Source: Centropus unirufus (taxonomy: Eukaryota > Chordata > Aves > Cuculiformes > Centropidae). Taken from it: DNA of 64,000 nt. This document shows positions 13,401-23,610 of the stretch, one piece after another. The notes under the pieces were generated by a model. That model saw only the letters and a list, made by a program, of their open reading frames with translations. It ran no database searches and had not been told where the DNA came from. Numbering within the stretch: the stretch's first letter is position 1; each line of letters begins with the position of its first letter. The translations under genes were made by a program, and so were the position numbers. The stretch spans positions 376,506 to 440,505 of the forward strand of contig VYZI01000387.1 of NCBI GenBank assembly GCA_013397695.1, in the 5' to 3' direction.

Positions 13401-16400
13401 CTAAAAGCGAGTGTCAGCCCTTACGGAGACATCCAGCAACTCTGCTCCGATGCTGCGCTTGGCTGTAGCTACCACTTTTAATAGGTTTAAGTAGTTTTTT
13501 ACTCACTCTATTTTCTTCAGCTTCTCCAGTCTGGAAAACAGGTCCATCACCCTCTTCACCTCCAGGTGCCGTATCCGATTGTCCTGCAAGCTGCACACAG
13601 ATTCCTTCTCATTAGTACCCCCGGCCCCCTAGGAAAGAGCAGCTGATTTGGGGGTCACTGCCACAATACACCTACTTTATTTCCTCAAGATGGAGGCACT
13701 GTGAGGAAGCCTGCACCAAGTCAGTCATCCCTTTAGCTGTGATGCTCCCACCTGTCAACCTGCCAAAAGAAAGAACCATTCAAACCAAGCAGAGGGAGGA
13801 CTAAGCAAACTGTGCAGCATGTGGCAGGCCTGGCTCAGATTTGTGCCTGCGCTGCGCTCCCAGCACACCAAAACAAAGAGGAGGCGGCCTAACTTTGCCA
13901 CTTGCAACCAACTTCATACTCCTTTCTGACCAGCAATAACAGCATAAATCTGCACAGCGCTGCATTGCTGTCTGGGCAGCCTTGCATGAGCAGGTGTAAT
14001 TAAACTGCGAGACAAAAATAGAGAACAGATAGGAAGATGGCTCTGACCTTGCAAGCAGACTTACTCTAATTTCTTCAGGACCACCATTCCGTGTAAGCTC
14101 TTTGACAGAGCAGCAGCAAAGTCATCACCACATCTCCTGCTACGAAAGCTAAAACATGAAGAAAAGGGGGAGAAAAGCAAAAAGTAAACACAATAAACCA
14201 TTTGGTACAATGACACCATGTGTAAGTGCCACCACAGATGAAGAGTCAGCCCTATTGTGTGTCCCAAGAGTCAGGGCCATGGGGATGAGGGAGGTCACAA
14301 ACCAAACTCATACAAACTTGTGTCAGTCTAAACTCTAATGGCTCCTAAGTGATAGGCTACAGAGTTAAGAGAGGTTTGATTTCAGGCCAGGTACTTTAAC
14401 TCTGAGTGGCAAAGTAACCAGACTTGTCCATGATATAAAACAGGCAAGGTTTTTAGGGAAAATACCTCTTTTACAGAACAAACTGTTGGTGTTGGAAAAA
14501 ACAAACACGTAAGCTTTCAGGCACACCAGCTCTCCATTCAATCAGCTGCAGAATGTACTGATTATGGGATGTACTGGTACAAAGCAACAGAGGTTGGGTG
14601 TCTCCCAAGGTGTGTCTGGGGGCCATGGGCAGAAACCCACCTCTGACCCTGCCCCAAGTGTCATTGTCACTTTGCCCTTGCACAGGGAGTCAGGAACAAG
14701 CTGCAGAGGTGTGGTGGTAGGACAGCCGTGGCTCACGGTCATTAGGAGCAGCTTGCCTGAGACAATGCTTCTCAAGCCAGGTTCTGCGCAAGGTGCAGCT
14801 GAAATGCTTGGCATCCCACTGCCCTTTGCTGCCTTTCCAAGGCAGTACTCAGAGGGCTACGAACCTGTGGGCCATGAAGGAAAGCAGGCACAGACTGGAG
14901 TGCCTACGAGCTGAGGAAGAACTCCTCCGAAATTCCCTGTTCCATTATCCTAATGCACAACCTGCTCGGCGAAAGCACAAGGCTCTGTGCACTGCCCTGT
15001 GCTTGCATTAACTATTTAGAGTCAGGATGTGTCATCAGAAAGCTCTCCTAACAATAAATGAAATGGTATTCCTATTCGTCATAATGGAGTCAGAGAATAG
15101 TTGATTACTGTCCTTCTCACAATGATATCAATATCCAGGAATAGCAGTCTTCATATCTCTGTTTCTGCTCCTCTGCTTCACAGCAGACACCATTCCCTTC
15201 AGGTCAAGGCAATTGCCACGCCGGCCCTGCCCTTCTCCACATTAGCAAACTCTATGCATATTCCTTAGTCGTTCACAGAAATACAGAATGAGACCCATTC
15301 CACAACAGGATCCTGAGAAATTCCCCTTGAAAAGTCTTTTCAACATTACAGCAGAGCACCAATAGAGAGCCCCCAAGAGTGCAGATGTCACCTCCTGTTT
15401 ATCTGGTTTACAGTGATTTCACTTAGATCACAATGTTATAATGTTTTGCAGGATTCCCCTTGCCTTTGTATTGTCAAGAAATGCCCATCATTTCAATATC
15501 ATCATGCCTCGTATCTGCTACACTAACTACCCTTTTGTTTTGGCTGTTTTAATCAAAACAAATAAACATACAAAAAAAATAGTCACAATTATCACCTTAA
15601 TAGTCTTCTATCACTCATAAATAAATTCATTATTTCATAAATTTTTCCAGTATTAAAGTCATACCATTCAGATCAGAATTTCTCACATCATCTTTCCCCT
15701 CCTTCCAAAACAAATACCGGGCTTGTTCCTCCAGCCTTTTAGCCCTTCTCCCCACCCTCGAGCTCACAGCACTCAGTCTGTTTACCTCAAATGCTCCACA
15801 TTTCTACAGCCAGCCAGAATCTCCAAACAGTCAATGTCCATGAGACACCCAGCAAACACCAAATGGGTCAAATCCTGGCCTGAGTTTATGACAAAAACCA
15901 GAGCTGACATATCCAGAAGTGTCAGTCTAAAGTTTTTAAACTCATACTTGAAATTCAGCAGGATCCCAACGTGCTGGGCTACTTTGAGGTCTTGCGTTTC
16001 AAACGTGCAATGGCAGAGCTCGATGACCTTAGGCCCTGTCAGATGAGTGGCTGCCAGTTTCTGGAGAGACTCCAGGATTGCCTCCTGCTTATCCTGCACC
16101 CAAGCTTCATCTTGTTCAGCTAACAGCATGAGAAAAGTCCTACATTCTTTTGATGCCAAGCCTGAGAGAAAGATGTGAAAACTCTCCATGAACGCAGTCT
16201 TTGCCTCGTTCTTTAACGTCCACTTTGACTTCAGAGAGAATTTCCTCTTCAGACAGTTCCTGTCCACCCTCTTACTTACCATGAGACACAGTGCTGCAAA
16301 AAACTCCTGCAAGCTCAAGTGCACAAAGGCATAGCCAGCCTCGGGGCAAGTGCCATTAATCTTCACCTCAAAAACGGTCAATAGTCCATGTAAGGAAGCA

Positions 16401-19400
16401 AATTCCTTCACATGCTCTGGAATATCACTAACATAAAATATAAGCTTCTTATCTTCCAGGCCTTTCAGTGCAAGATCACACAGATCCAAAATAGCCTTCT
16501 TGTTACAGTTCAGCTGAGTCTCCTCCTTGCCACCTGCACATTGTCCCTGCTGTTTGTTTAGGAAGATGAGAAGCATTTTGATATAAAATTGTGTCATAGT
16601 CTGAGGAAGCTCCACACTCATCTGATTATTAAGGAACAAATACTCCAAACAGATGCACACGACATAACACAGGGCAGGGATGAAGCACATGCTGAGGAGC
16701 TTGGTGTTGTTCTTCAAGTGAGCAATGGCTTGCTCTTTGAACGAATGCTGATGAAAATAGTGGCTGACATATTCCTCAACCTTCTCGTGGTCAAATCCCA
16801 AAATTTCTGCTATCAGATCTACTGTGTTTAATAAGAAGTCGGGTAGTCTCCTAGGTCGGCTAGTAACCAACACTGTGCAACCAGGGAGGAGCTTCCCATT
16901 ACAGAGGTCTGCAAAGAGCTCAGATATGGACATACAGGAGGCAAGAGTTGGACGTTTCTTAGAAGAGGATGACACGTCCATGTTAGCTGCAAACTCATCC
17001 AACCCATCAAAGATGATCAGTGTGCGCCAGGCATTTTCCAGGAGGTACTGGAACACTGCATCAGTGCTGTCTTCTGGCTGAAGGAATAGGTCGAACAAGA
17101 GCTCCTTCAGAGTCAATTTTCTTTTTAATAAATTCAGCTGCCGAAACTCAAACAGGAAAGTGAAGAGGAACTGAGGCAGGACACCCTCTGCCCATTTCTG
17201 ACAAATCCTGTGCATTAGCATCGTCTTGCCTGTACCTGGTTTACCAAATAAAAAGATAAGCTTCGTCGTGCCTGATGGGACCACACTACAAAACAGATCT
17301 GACACTTTCACAGCTGTATCTGCACATTCTTCTGGTTCAGGAGCACCTGCCACATCCTCTTGGAGTTTCTCTGTTCTCTCTTTTAAGCTGGAGGCTTTGC
17401 TCTGCCGAATGACAAGGTTGACAAAGGCTTGGTTGAACGCCAATGGCTGGTTTTGTGCCTGTGCTGCTGTTCCCGCTGCTCTCCTACTTCCATATCTCTG
17501 GCAGAAAGAATTGATGAGGAGATCCCGGTACTTTTCAGCTGAATCTGAGAGAGAAGACAACAGAGTGAGTGTGAGGGTGACAAAGGCAGTTCTGAGCCAT
17601 GATAGATCCAAAATTCTACCACTTATACACAGGGAAACGATGGCCCTGACAGAGGCTGCTCCTGAGAGCCAGGGGTAGGCGACAAATTTTGAAAGGATGA
17701 AAATAACCTATACATTTTCCTATTTCTGCACGGGGGCTGAAGAAGAAAATTTAGGGAAAATTTAAAGAAGCTTTATATAAAATCTAAATCTTATTATCTC
17801 TTTGGGATGAGAATTAAGTATTGGTGTATTATGCATATGACTCCTCATGCAGCAGCTCCCTGTTCACCCATGCTGGCCTTGTGCCCTGCTTGCTCAGCCA
17901 TCTGCACCTTGGAACAGATGTAGCTTTTGCTTTGAGAATTTGAGATCCCTAACGGCATCAGCATCTCCTTGTTGAAAGGAGAACAGTGGTGATAATCAAG
18001 AGTGCTCAGCACCTTCTGAAAAATCCCATGCTCGCTGTCATCAAGTTTGCTGAGTTTTTTCAGCAGACAAGATCTGGCCTCCTGGGAGCACCTCAAGAGC
18101 CCTCCTCCATGAAAACTTCCAGTCACAAACTGGCTCCAGGCCAGTGGCAGCTGCCAGCTTTGCCATGCTCCCCTACCACACACTGGGCAGCGATGGACCA
18201 CGGGGATTGTAATGCCAAAAGCAGAGGTAGAAACGGGTAAAGAAGAGCAGAAGAAGGAGGAAAGGATGTGGACACTGGTGTTATACAGCCCACAGACCTG
18301 CTCAGACTACCCAGTCTTGGAATTACTCTGGCTCTGCTTTGGATTACTCATCCACTCGGTTACTTCTCTACTTTAGACTGAGCTAAAATCATACAAGTTT
18401 TTTATGTGTTAGAGAGATCATGGATCCTTAAGTGGGTTTTAAATTGTCAGTACGCCTTCTGATTTGACAAAAAGAAGCAAACACATACAGACATGACCTA
18501 CAACCAACAATTTTACCAGCGTTTCACACTTAAAAGCATTTCTTAGCCTATGTCATCTGTATCTCTTCTCCTTGGTAGATTTAATATAACTCTAATATGT
18601 AAATGAGTGTTCCTTGTTATTTCCCCGGTGCTGTTGTCTATATAATTTATAAGGTGTAGCATTAAGACCTTATGCAGCTACTAAACAAAAGTTGCCCTCA
18701 ATGCAGGAGGTCGATTTATTTGCGGTTTCTGCAAAGAAGTTCAATAAGTTCTTCCTCAGGGGAAAGCACAGGACCTTTCTGCTCCAGGAACGTCTACATA
18801 CCTAGACGTTGCTTTTTAACATCCTTATCCCTGACAGAGCTGCTGCGATGGCGACGTCGAGCAAATCCTGAAAATCAAAAAGTCAGAAATATGTCAAAAG
18901 AGCATTCTGAATGGCAGCTTATTAAAGTTGGGCAAGACCATCCAAGCAAAGCATTTGGGGAGCCAGAGAGGCAAAACTGCAAAGACAAAACCATTCGCAA
19001 ATTCAGGCTCAGTTTAGAGAACTTTTCGAAATGATGAAGTAAAAGCTGAGGTGCATCTAGCTACAGAAAGACAGCTTTGACTGGTCCTGGTGAGGCTAAT
19101 CCACCTTCTTGTCCCATCCCAAATGGGCCACAACTCTCAGGAGTGAGCAAAGGATCTGCACCGGTTTGAACACCTTCAGTCTCAAAGGTCCCTGAACTTC
19201 TCCAGGCAATTAATTCCAGCACTTTATTTCTATAGATTGAACACAGAAACTGCTCTGTTACTCTGGTGAACACGGCACGGAATGGTATTTCTGAGGAATG
19301 CATAGCCCACAGATTCCAAGGGCTGTTTATGCTAATTAATTCCCTGTTTGTTTATGGAGTGCTCTCAAGTGGAAAGAATGGGCAGAGCTGAGGGACACAC

Positions 19401-22400
19401 AGGTCTTTCCTTTCCTAACCAGCCCTAGTAACTTCCAGCTCTATTTTCACATTTCTATTCCACCAGCAGCGGGCGAGTTTGACTGGCTGCCCACCAGCGT
19501 GGCACAGCAGCCAGCAGCAGAAAGGTGACTTTTTCCACAATCTGAAACTTGCATGGGACACACAAGACACGGTGTTTGCAGTGCCATGAGTCAGAAGCAG
19601 TCTCTGACTAAAAATCAGAGGCAAAAGTGTCTCTGTGATCACGCGAACAGCTGGAACTGCAGAAGGTAGGTTGGGAGCAACTATTTAAAATGGGTAACAC
19701 CGGTAAAGATGGGCAAAGCAGGAAGAGTCCACTGCACGGGGAGCTCAGTGTGAAAAGCCTGCCTCTGTCTGGCCAGAAGCAGGGAATGGAAAAAACAGAT
19801 GCAAACACGAATTATAAGGTACTGAGGGCACTGGCAAATCCCAGCAAGAAGCATAACCCAGCTCTAGGAGCTTCAGTGCTGTGAGCGTTAAGTCTCTGAA
19901 TTTACGCAGCAAGCAAAAGAAGAAAAGAAGCTTTTCTCTCACCTATTTTTCACCAACGGACAATCCAGCACCACCACCACTTCCTGCCACCAATATCAGA
20001 CACCCCTACAGGGCACAAGGGCTCAGCTCAGCGACTCCTCTATGCCCTAACTTGCAAAAGACAAGACTTCATTTCCTGCTGCTTCATTTCCCCCTAGCAT
20101 TCAAATTAAGAGGACACAGAAAACCACTGGCAGATTCCTGTGATAGCCTGAATTCCTTTTGCCTCTACCTCCACCATTTAGCCTCCCACAAAGCTCTACT
20201 CTTCATTTTGACGCTAAACCAACTTCTTCCACCTACCAATCAACCAGCCACAGTAAAAGTGGGAAAAGAGGGGATTTTGCAGAGTGGGTGGGAGATTCTG
20301 CTAACTAGAGAACCAAAAATGAGCAAGTTCCTTTGCAGAGTCAGTGCCAACAAGACTTTTTTTAATTTCAAGGAGAGAAAACAAAACAGGAGAACTTAAT
20401 CTGGAAAGCACCAAAAAAAAAAAATCAAACCCGAAGTTGCAGGGGCTTCCCTGTGGCCAACACGTGGGATGGTTGCAGCCCTGCCCAGTTCACAAACTCC
20501 AAGAGCAGAGAATCTCAGGGACTGTTCCAGCCTTACCTTTCAGCACAGATGACTGGGGACTCGCATCTGTCCATGCTTCTTGTTCCTGGCTGAAGTTACC
20601 TAAAGGAATTGGATTTGAAATGAAATACAGTTACTGTGAGCATTCTCTTGGGTTGGAAGGGACCTCAAAGCCCATCCAGTTCCAACCACCTTGTCATGGG
20701 CCAGGACACCTCCCACTGGGTCCGGTTGCTCAAAGCCCCATTCAACCTGGCCTTCAACACCTCCAGCGAGGGGCAATCCATGACTTCTCTAGGCAGCCTG
20801 TGCCAGTGCCTCACCACCCTTCCCAGTGAAACATTCAGACTAGATATTAGGAAGAAGACTCCCCTCTTTCAACATAAAACCGTTCCCCCTCCTCCTATCC
20901 CTGCACTCCCTGATAAAGAGCTGCTCCCCAGCTTCCTTCCAGGCCCCCTTTAAGTATTGGAAGGATAAGGTCTCTCCTGAGCCTTTTTATCTCTGCAAAA
21001 GTAACTGCTCCTGCAGTTGGCTACCAAAAGCTGCATCTGGACAACCAAGACAAATAACGACAAGTTCCTGCAAGCAGGACATGAAAGACAGCCCCACTAA
21101 GAAGGACTCATCGTGTAAGACTTCCCGTGAGGTACGATGTCAACAGAAAAGAATCAATAACCAAAGTAACAGAATAAGGGAGAGGTGTGGCTTAGCAGGT
21201 GCCACAGGCTTTCACAGGAGAGCACACGCACTGTGTGTATAACCCACAACGTAGCGCACAGCAGACCCGCTGCACTCGTTAGGGATCACACGATTTTCTC
21301 TAAAGCCACTGCTTCCAACTGCTACCGAGAGATATGGTGAAAGAGTTTTCTTGTGCTATGAGTATCCATGACTTCTCTGGGCAACCAGTGCCAGGGCTTT
21401 GCTACCCTCACTGTAAAAAATTTCTTCCCTATAGCTCACCTAAATCTCTCCTCTTTTCGCTTGAAACTGTTCCCCCTTGTCCTGTCCTTGCAATCCCTGA
21501 TAACGAGCACCTCCCCAGCTTTCCCGTAGACTCCCTTGAAGTATTGGAAGGCTGCTGTAAGATTTCACTGGAGTCTTCTCTTCTCCAGGCTAAAGAAGGC
21601 AGACTCTCTCAGCCTGTACTCACACAGGACGTGCTCTAGCCCTTGGAACATCTCCACGGCCTCCTCTGTACTCACTCTAACAGATCCATATCCTTACATT
21701 TTTTAAACTAAGCGGTTTGGATAAAAAGCCTTGTAGCTGCCTGGACACCGTGGAGAGGACTGCCACCTCTCACCAGTGAGGCACTGGTGATCACACTGCC
21801 CAGACTGGTCGGTTGGCTATGGGTGGGCCAAGGCATTGGCTGTGCTTGGGGACAACCAGAAGAAGCTGGGCTGATCTCTACTACCTTCTCCTACAGCACT
21901 TAAGAGCAGTATCTCCAGATCCAGGGGAAGGTCGCACTCCATGCAGAGATACTGCGCAAACTGCTTCCAGGTGGTAGGGCCAGCCTTCTCCAGCAGGTCA
22001 AGAAGCACCGAGACTTTTTCTCTGCTGTCGATGATGCCATCCAGACCATCCAGGGCCACCTCTGGGAAGAAGCGCCGGGAGATTGTGAGCAGCCAGTTGG
22101 GACGGTGACTAAGGAACTCCACAAGCTGGGGGCGAGCATTTGATACAGCTCCTTCTAGGTCCAGATCATCATATTGCAATGGAGGCTAGAGGGATGAAAC
22201 CAGAAAGGGCAGCAATGAGCATAGAAGTGAGAGATGTTTGCCCACACAGCCCTTGATGACCTGATCTGCTTTTCTACCCCTTGGTCCATTGCAGCATTTC
22301 TTATCTGCCTTAGTCTTCCCATGTTGTGTGGAAAATCCCAGTCCAGCCATTAAATGGTGCAAGGACTACAGTGCTTGTCTGCACAGTCCCTAACGCAGTG

Positions 22401-22693
22401 GAACTGCACGGAGCAAGCAACAGGAGTCAAGCCTCTTGGGCATCAGACAGGGAGAAGCTCCATTCACATCTACATTGCAGGGGTGGCCATCCACCAAATA
22501 TAACATCCCAGGCACTTTTCACATGCAGCAGAACCTCTGGGGAGACTCAGAGCAAGGTATTTCCCTGCACTAAGAGCTCCGAGAGCTTCTCTGCACGAGA
22601 GAACCGCTTGTTTCTGCTTTGGTGACAATGTCACCCTCCACTCCCACTTCCTTCCCACAGCGAAGCCACAAACGTCCATTCTCCTACCTGCAT
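126..22693 (-). CDS. NLRC5: NLRC5, NOD-like receptor (MHC class I transactivator), 3' end beyond window
   Basis: Multi-exon NLR gene read from high to low coordinates. Exons (high-low): 22693-22688 (ATG plus one codon), 22185-21885, 20599-20537, 18867-18802, 17544-15786, 14148-14065, 13759-13676, 13590-13507, 11987-11898, 11111-11061, 10176-10111, 9468-9385, 8431-8348, 7952-7863, 7252-7187, 6155-6078, 5360-5277, 4304-4221, 3731-3642, 2492-2421 (weak), 1434-1351, 741-658, 215-126. Every junction keeps phase, giving about 1,215 codons so far. Order of parts: N-terminal death-fold, basic segment, NACHT, LRRs. In mammals NLRC5 is an interferon-inducible nuclear NLR that switches on MHC class I genes; that role here is inferred from homology. 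Exon-by-exon collinearity with human NLRC5, including the non-LRR linkers, plus the CETP neighbour, make the assignment firm. At least one linker between 3642 and 2492 was not found, possibly because of the N gap. Further LRRs and the stop lie left of the window. Confidence 0.93.
2421..2492 (-). CDS. NLRC5: Possible NLRC5 linker exon
   Basis: A 72-bp interval with a good acceptor (CTTCTTTCCCCAG) and a GTATGG donor, open in the frame required by its neighbours (one base in, two bases out). It encodes VSSTRRWSSSLAHPKHVAKG followed by RCFR. Human NLRC5 has a non-LRR stretch ending RQRCIPRS just before the next A repeat. Similarity is slight, so this is a candidate only. Confidence 0.4.
3121..3630. 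other. Assembly gap flanked by purine-rich simple repeat
   Basis: A-rich/G-rich sequence (GAAAAAAGGAGGAG-like) runs from 3121 to 3187 and again from 3605 to 3626, with 417 Ns from 3188 to 3604 between. The gap was probably caused by the simple repeat. It falls in an NLRC5 intron where a linker exon is expected. Confidence 0.95.
3642..5360 (-). CDS. NLRC5: NLRC5 LRR triplet (A-B-C), third group
   Basis: Exons 5360-5277 (84 bp, LTDSRFQAGDLEKLYAVL), 4304-4221 (84 bp, LSSNYLGDEGLLLLFQFL) and 3731-3642 (90 bp, LNDNQISLNSVFILAQSL) repeat the A-B-C order with the same phases. Donors are GTGAGT, GTGAGT and GTATGG. The C exon ends about 40 bp from the N gap. Confidence 0.9.
6078..7252 (-). CDS. NLRC5: NLRC5 non-LRR linker exons, second pair
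   Basis: Exon 7252-7187 (66 bp, donor GTAGGC) encodes LCRETAVLKFTEDRDFASLP. Exon 6155-6078 (78 bp, acceptor CACTTCTAG, donor GTACCA) encodes EEPVFSTDDQQHGEENQTPT then ALKKI. Both keep frame between the C repeat at 7863 and the A repeat at 5277. The first resembles human HKTVIFMFAQEPEEQ at the matching place. The second is acidic and probably disordered. Confidence 0.6.
7863..9468 (-). CDS. NLRC5: NLRC5 LRR triplet (A-B-C), second group
   Basis: Exon 9468-9385 (84 bp) reads LQDCSLSSQHAKKIVAIL and so on, exon 8431-8348 (84 bp) reads LSGNKLGDEGCSYLLESL, and exon 7952-7863 (90 bp) reads LSQNGLSVNGICSLLKSL. They correspond to the human LQKCQL, LSGNQLEDEGC and LSDNGLSVAGV repeats. This defines the A (DC-type), B (N-LGDEG type) and C (30-residue) repeat order that recurs further along. 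Confidence 0.9.
10111..11111 (-). CDS. NLRC5: NLRC5 non-LRR linker exons, first pair
   Basis: Exon 11111-11061 (51 bp, donor GTGAGA) encodes KDTVIIYFSGPLGRVP and exon 10176-10111 (66 bp, acceptor TTATTTGCAG, donor GTAAGA) encodes SLDLRWDENKEHVTPTRF. Both keep the one-base/two-base phase of the LRR exons and are open only in that frame. The first resembles the human READLIFLLSP segment that interrupts the LRR series at the same position. I recognise no function for these inserts. Confidence 0.65.
11898..14148 (-). CDS. NLRC5: NLRC5 first LRR exon group
   Basis: Exons 14148-14065, 13759-13676 and 13590-13507 are each 84 bp and 11987-11898 is 90 bp, all entering with one base and leaving with two. 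They encode repeats starting FRSRRCGDDFAAAL, LTGGSITAKGMTDL, LQDNRIRHLEVKRV and LSNNSLSLDAILTL. The first matches the human FKSRKCGDAFAEAL repeat that directly follows NACHT. Introns of 0.1-1.5 kb separate them. Uniform exon length and phase indicate growth of the array by exon duplication. Confidence 0.88.
15786..17544 (-). CDS. NLRC5: NLRC5 large NACHT exon
   Basis: A single 1,759-bp exon with acceptor CTCTCTCAG at its 5' side and a GTAAA donor at 15781-15785. It contains the P-loop GKPGTGKT (Walker A, about residue 245 of the protein, near 17222-17245), the Walker B/Mg-binding IIFDGLDEF (about residue 322, near 16991-17015), the NACHT sensor-like PGCTVLVTSRPRRLP, and the helical NLR signature YAFVHLSLQEFFAAL. 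ATP-binding residues look intact. It ends in CRNVEHLR, leading into the first LRR exon. The one-exon NACHT plus helical domains is typical of vertebrate NLR genes. Confidence 0.95.
18802..20599 (-). CDS. NLRC5: NLRC5 linker exons with basic nuclear-localisation-like segment
   Basis: Two small exons, 20599-20537 (63 bp) and 18867-18802 (66 bp), bridge the death-fold and NACHT exons in consistent phase. The second encodes a basic run, ARRRHRSSSVRDKDVKKQRL, with two clusters of Arg/Lys separated by about ten residues, which is the layout of a bipartite nuclear import signal. Human NLRC5 has a functional bipartite signal at the same place between its N-terminal domain and NACHT. Nuclear import is inferred, not shown by the sequence. 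Confidence 0.8.
20645..20998 (-). mobile_element. CR1 LINE fragment
   Basis: The plus strand reads the reverse complement of the avian CR1 3' region, beginning GGTTGGAAGGGACCTCAAAG and passing through the familiar TCCCACTGGGTCCGGTTGCT and CCCCCTTTAAGTATTGGAAG parts. It lies in the NLRC5 intron upstream of the 20537-20599 exon and is 5'-truncated, as most CR1 copies are. Confidence 0.9.
21355..21705 (-). mobile_element. CR1 LINE fragment, second copy
   Basis: This is reverse-oriented CR1-like sequence with ATGACTTCTCTGGGCAACC, GAAACTGTTCCCCCTTGTCC and GAAGTATTGGAAGGCTGC. It overlaps the same part of the consensus as the copy at 20645, so it is a separate insertion. It reaches further into the element body and lacks the 3' tail. 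It lies in the NLRC5 intron, about 180 bp from the death-fold exon. Confidence 0.88.
21885..22185 (-). CDS. NLRC5: NLRC5 N-terminal death-fold exon
   Basis: This 301-bp exon (100 codons plus one base) is flanked by AG at 22186-22187 and a GTAGTA donor at 21879-21884 on the minus strand. It encodes an amphipathic helical domain that includes FLSHRPNWLL, VALDGLDGIIDSREKV, WKQFAQYLCMECDLPLDLE and ILLLSAVGE. The CMECDLPLDLEILLLS stretch lines up with the end of the atypical CARD/death-fold of human NLRC5. No in-exon ATG fits the start. The frame instead joins to an upstream exon at 22688-22693 whose last two codons are ATG CAG, with an in-frame TGA just upstream, so the protein would begin Met-Gln-Pro-Pro-Leu. 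Confidence 0.85.
22688..22693 (-). CDS. NLRC5: NLRC5 start codon at the end of a mostly noncoding exon
   Basis: On the minus strand ATG CAG is followed at once by a GTAGGA donor. Joining it to the exon at 22185 gives an open frame in phase 0. A TGA lies in frame a few codons upstream of the ATG, so translation cannot begin earlier in this exon. The 5' extent of the exon (above 22693) is not resolved. Confidence 0.55.
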
Positions 22694-23194
22694 TGCTGTG
22701 TGGTCTGCCTCCTCTCAGACATCAAACGCAAAGGTGCCTTTCGCTCCATTCCCTGCCAATCTGCTAGCAGCAGCATTTCAGCACGCAGTGACACCTCCTC
22801 AGTGCGTGGGGCATGGTTGTCCGTGGCTGCCTCGCTTGGTGCAGATGCCTAGGGATAACAACAACAAGGCGGGATGCAGACATGAAAGGCCATGGACAAT
22901 TACACGGGCCCCAGATCTGGAAGCTCTGCCTTTGATTCTGAGGTCAGCTGTAAAGCTTTTCATCCCTAGGTAGCAACCTCAACTCAAACCAGCACTAATC
23001 ACAAAGTTGGGACATTTGAGGATCCATTACTGCTGTGATGAAAACGCAGGACTGAGCATCCCTGAGGCACAAGTTCTTCTGTTCCTGCACTCCCGCAGCC
23101 AAGCAACATCCAATAAGAGCAAAGTTAGTGATACTGAAGACACTTTCACCTATCTGTGACTCTTCAGGTCAAACCCATGTCACATGCTGGTTAT

Positions 23195-23258
23195 TACGGT
23201 TGGGCTCAATGATCTTAACGGTCTCTTCCAACCAAAATGATTCTGTGATTCTACAGCA
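23195..23258 (+). mobile_element. CR1 3' tail fragment
   Basis: A short stretch with TTGGGCTCAATGATCTTAAC, GTCTCTTCCAACC and the terminal GATTCTGTGATTCT repeat, which is the usual CR1 3' end. Only about 60 bp remain. Confidence 0.8.
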
Positions 23259-23570
23259 TCACCACTGTTATAACACATTATCACTGTAAGAACGACTCTA
23301 CCCAGGTTCCCATTCCAAGATTCATTAAATAAAAAGTGAGGCAGCTCTGGGATCCATCAAAATGTGGGTAAAACCTCCATTTGGTAAAAATTCTCTAGTG
23401 CCTCAGTCACTATTTTAACAAAAAAGTTCTTGGTGAAATGCTAAGAAAAATTGGCTTAACTAGAACCAGTGTTCTCCTCAAGCCATTTCTGTGATGCCAA
23501 AACTGAAGCTTAACCTTACTAGAAAGGACTCTGCAAGTTTTCATTCAAAATGTTTTATTCTAAAATTCAT

Positions 23571-23610
23571 TTTATAGTATTCTATAGTATTTTATAGTAT
23601 TCTATAGTAT
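23571..23610. repeat. Short AT-rich tandem repeat
   Basis: The decamers TTTATAGTAT and TCTATAGTAT alternate twice, giving two copies of a 20-bp unit, with a degraded extension to about 23640. Confidence 0.85.
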
